From an uncultured Streptococcus sp. (lineage in GTDB: Bacteria; Bacillota; Bacilli; Lactobacillales; Streptococcaceae): DNA of 64,000 nucleotides. The translations under genes and the position numbers were made by a program. The notes beneath the pieces are model-generated. The model did no database searches and was not told the origin of the DNA. It saw only the letters and a list, made by a program, of their open reading frames with translations. The DNA lies in assembly GCF_905372115.1 (NCBI RefSeq), contig NZ_CAJPNR010000003.1, positions 54,651 to 118,650 on the forward strand, read 5' to 3'. Below are positions 63,133 to 64,000 of this stretch, piece after piece. The stretch's first letter is position 1; each line of letters starts with the position of its first letter.

Positions 63133-63771
63133 ATGAATCTTTTGATTATGGGCTTACCAGGTGCTGGTAAAGGAACTCAAGCTGCTAAAATCGTTGAGCA
63201 TTTCAATGTTGCACATATTTCAACTGGAGATATGTTCCGTGCGGCGATTGCTAACCAAACAGAGATGGGCGTCTTAGCCAAGTCCTATATTGACAAGGGC
63301 GAGTTGGTGCCAGATGAAGTCACAAACGGCATTGTCAAAGAGCGCTTAAGTCAGGACGATATTAAGCAAACAGGCTTCCTCTTGGATGGCTATCCACGCA
63401 CGATTGAGCAAGCACATGCCTTGGATCAAACGCTAGCAGAGCTTGATTTGGCTTTGGACGGCGTTATCAATATCGAAGTAGATCCTAACAGCTTATTGGA
63501 GCGTTTGAGTGGTCGTATTATCCATCGTCAAACAGGCGAAACCTTCCACAAGGTCTTCAATCCGCCAGCAGACTATAAGGAAGAGGATTACTACCAGCGC
63601 GAAGATGACAAGCCTGAGACAGTTAAACGTCGTTTGGATGTCAATATCGCTCAGGGGGAACCGATTATTGAACACTATCGCAGCAAAGGTCTGGTCCATG
63701 ATATTCAAGGAAATCAAGATATTAATGATGTCTTCTCAGCTATCGAAAAAGTCTTGACAAATTTGAAATAA
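63133..63771 (+). CDS. adk: Adenylate kinase
   Basis: This 212-residue enzyme equilibrates AMP, ADP and ATP. P-loop [10 protein letters not shown] at 7-16, the AMP site [10 protein letters not shown] and the lid segment are visible. The lid lacks zinc cysteines ([13 protein letters not shown]), so it is the non-zinc type. AAAGGAG precedes the ATG. Confidence 0.98.
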   Translation: MNLLIMGLPGAGKGTQAAKIVEHFNVAHISTGDMFRAAIANQTEMGVLAKSYIDKGELVPDEVTNGIVKERLSQDDIKQTGFLLDGYPRTIEQAHALDQTLAELDLALDGVINIEVDPNSLLERLSGRIIHRQTGETFHKVFNPPADYKEEDYYQREDDKPETVKRRLDVNIAQGEPIIEHYRSKGLVHDIQGNQDINDVFSAIEKVLTNLK

Positions 63772-63786
63772 AAGCGTTTTTCCTGC

Positions 63787-63815
63787 TTGCAATATTTGAC
63801 AAGTAGTGATACAAT
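63787..63815 (+). promoter_or_regulatory. Promoter of infA
   Basis: TTGCAA (63787-63792) and TACAAT (63810-63815) are 17 bases apart. Confidence 0.7.
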
Positions 63816-63840
63816 GAATTAGTCTGACTTATAATTGTTA

Positions 63841-63856
63841 CCTCTGTGCTCAGAGG
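63841..63856 (+). promoter_or_regulatory. Leader hairpin before infA
   Basis: CCTCTG-TGCT-CAGAGG is a perfect 6-bp stem, 33 bases before the infA start, in the mRNA made from the promoter at 63787. Confidence 0.5.
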
Positions 63857-63888
63857 GATCAAATCGAAATTTATGGAGGTACTTTTGC

Positions 63889-64000
63889 GTGGCAAAAGAC
63901 GATGTGATTGAGGTTGAAGGTAAGGTAGTTGATACCATGCCTAATGCAATGTTTACGGTTGAACTTGAAAATGGACATCAGATTTTAGCAACAGTTTCTG
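63889..64000 (+). CDS. infA: Translation initiation factor IF-1, N-terminal part
   Basis: The first 37 codons of IF-1 are visible ([22 protein letters not shown]...), starting at GTG behind ATGGAGG; the window edge cuts the gene. IF-1 occupies the 30S A site during initiation. Confidence 0.96.
   Translation, partial: MAKDDVIEVEGKVVDTMPNAMFTVELENGHQILATVS

Overview
The window looks like chromosomal DNA of an oral streptococcus of the sanguinis group, most likely Streptococcus sanguinis or a close relative. The evidence is a Gram-positive type IV pilus (T4P) locus with PilE-type major pilins and PilA/B/C-like minor pilins, a SepM-type protease, streptococcal cysteine-free L32 and L33, and the standard Firmicutes S10-spc ribosomal operon. 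The species name is an inference; I could not run a search. I saw no tRNA, rRNA, CRISPR array, insertion sequence or prophage.

Region 1 (1-15030) is the distal part of the T4P locus. In order it holds the end of the platform protein PilG, three tandem major-pilin genes, minor pilins PilA, PilB (von Willebrand A domain) and PilC (LamG/lectin-like domain), the PilM-, PilN- and PilO-like inner-membrane assembly proteins, three poorly known membrane or accessory proteins, the prepilin peptidase PilD and a secreted GH73 peptidoglycan hydrolase. Hairpins before and after the pilin genes, and inside a leader at 9461-9564, could set pilin and assembly-protein levels.

Region 2 (15228-23492) is mostly housekeeping: two paralogous membrane proteins, SepM, a membrane-protein/XRE-regulator pair, rpmF-rpmG on the minus strand, ilvD behind a near-perfect CodY box, a MIP18-family Fe-S assembly factor and hisS.

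Region 3 (23594-37436) is a type VIIb secretion system (T7SSb): esxA behind its own strong promoter and terminator, then esaA-essA-esaB-essB-essC. A more AT-rich module follows with a small helical partner, an LXG-like putative effector, a membrane-anchored protein that could be its immunity factor, and a DUF3130-like small protein. The compositional change begins inside the third ATPase domain of essC. The locus sits between hisS and aspS.

Region 4 (37544-51450) holds aspS, a YitT transporter-like protein, a MATE efflux protein, a HAD phosphatase, a histidine phosphatase, polA, tgt, two P-loop kinase-like proteins, several small membrane proteins and a lipoprotein.

Region 5 (51641-64000) is the S10-spc ribosomal operon from rpsJ to secY, then adk and the start of infA. 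Several of its gaps are unusually wide and hold long hairpins. The S14 gene is the long, zinc-independent form, with codon use unlike its neighbours. It is followed by a hairpin repeat that also occurs 12 kb away after polA, where paired stem positions have changed together.
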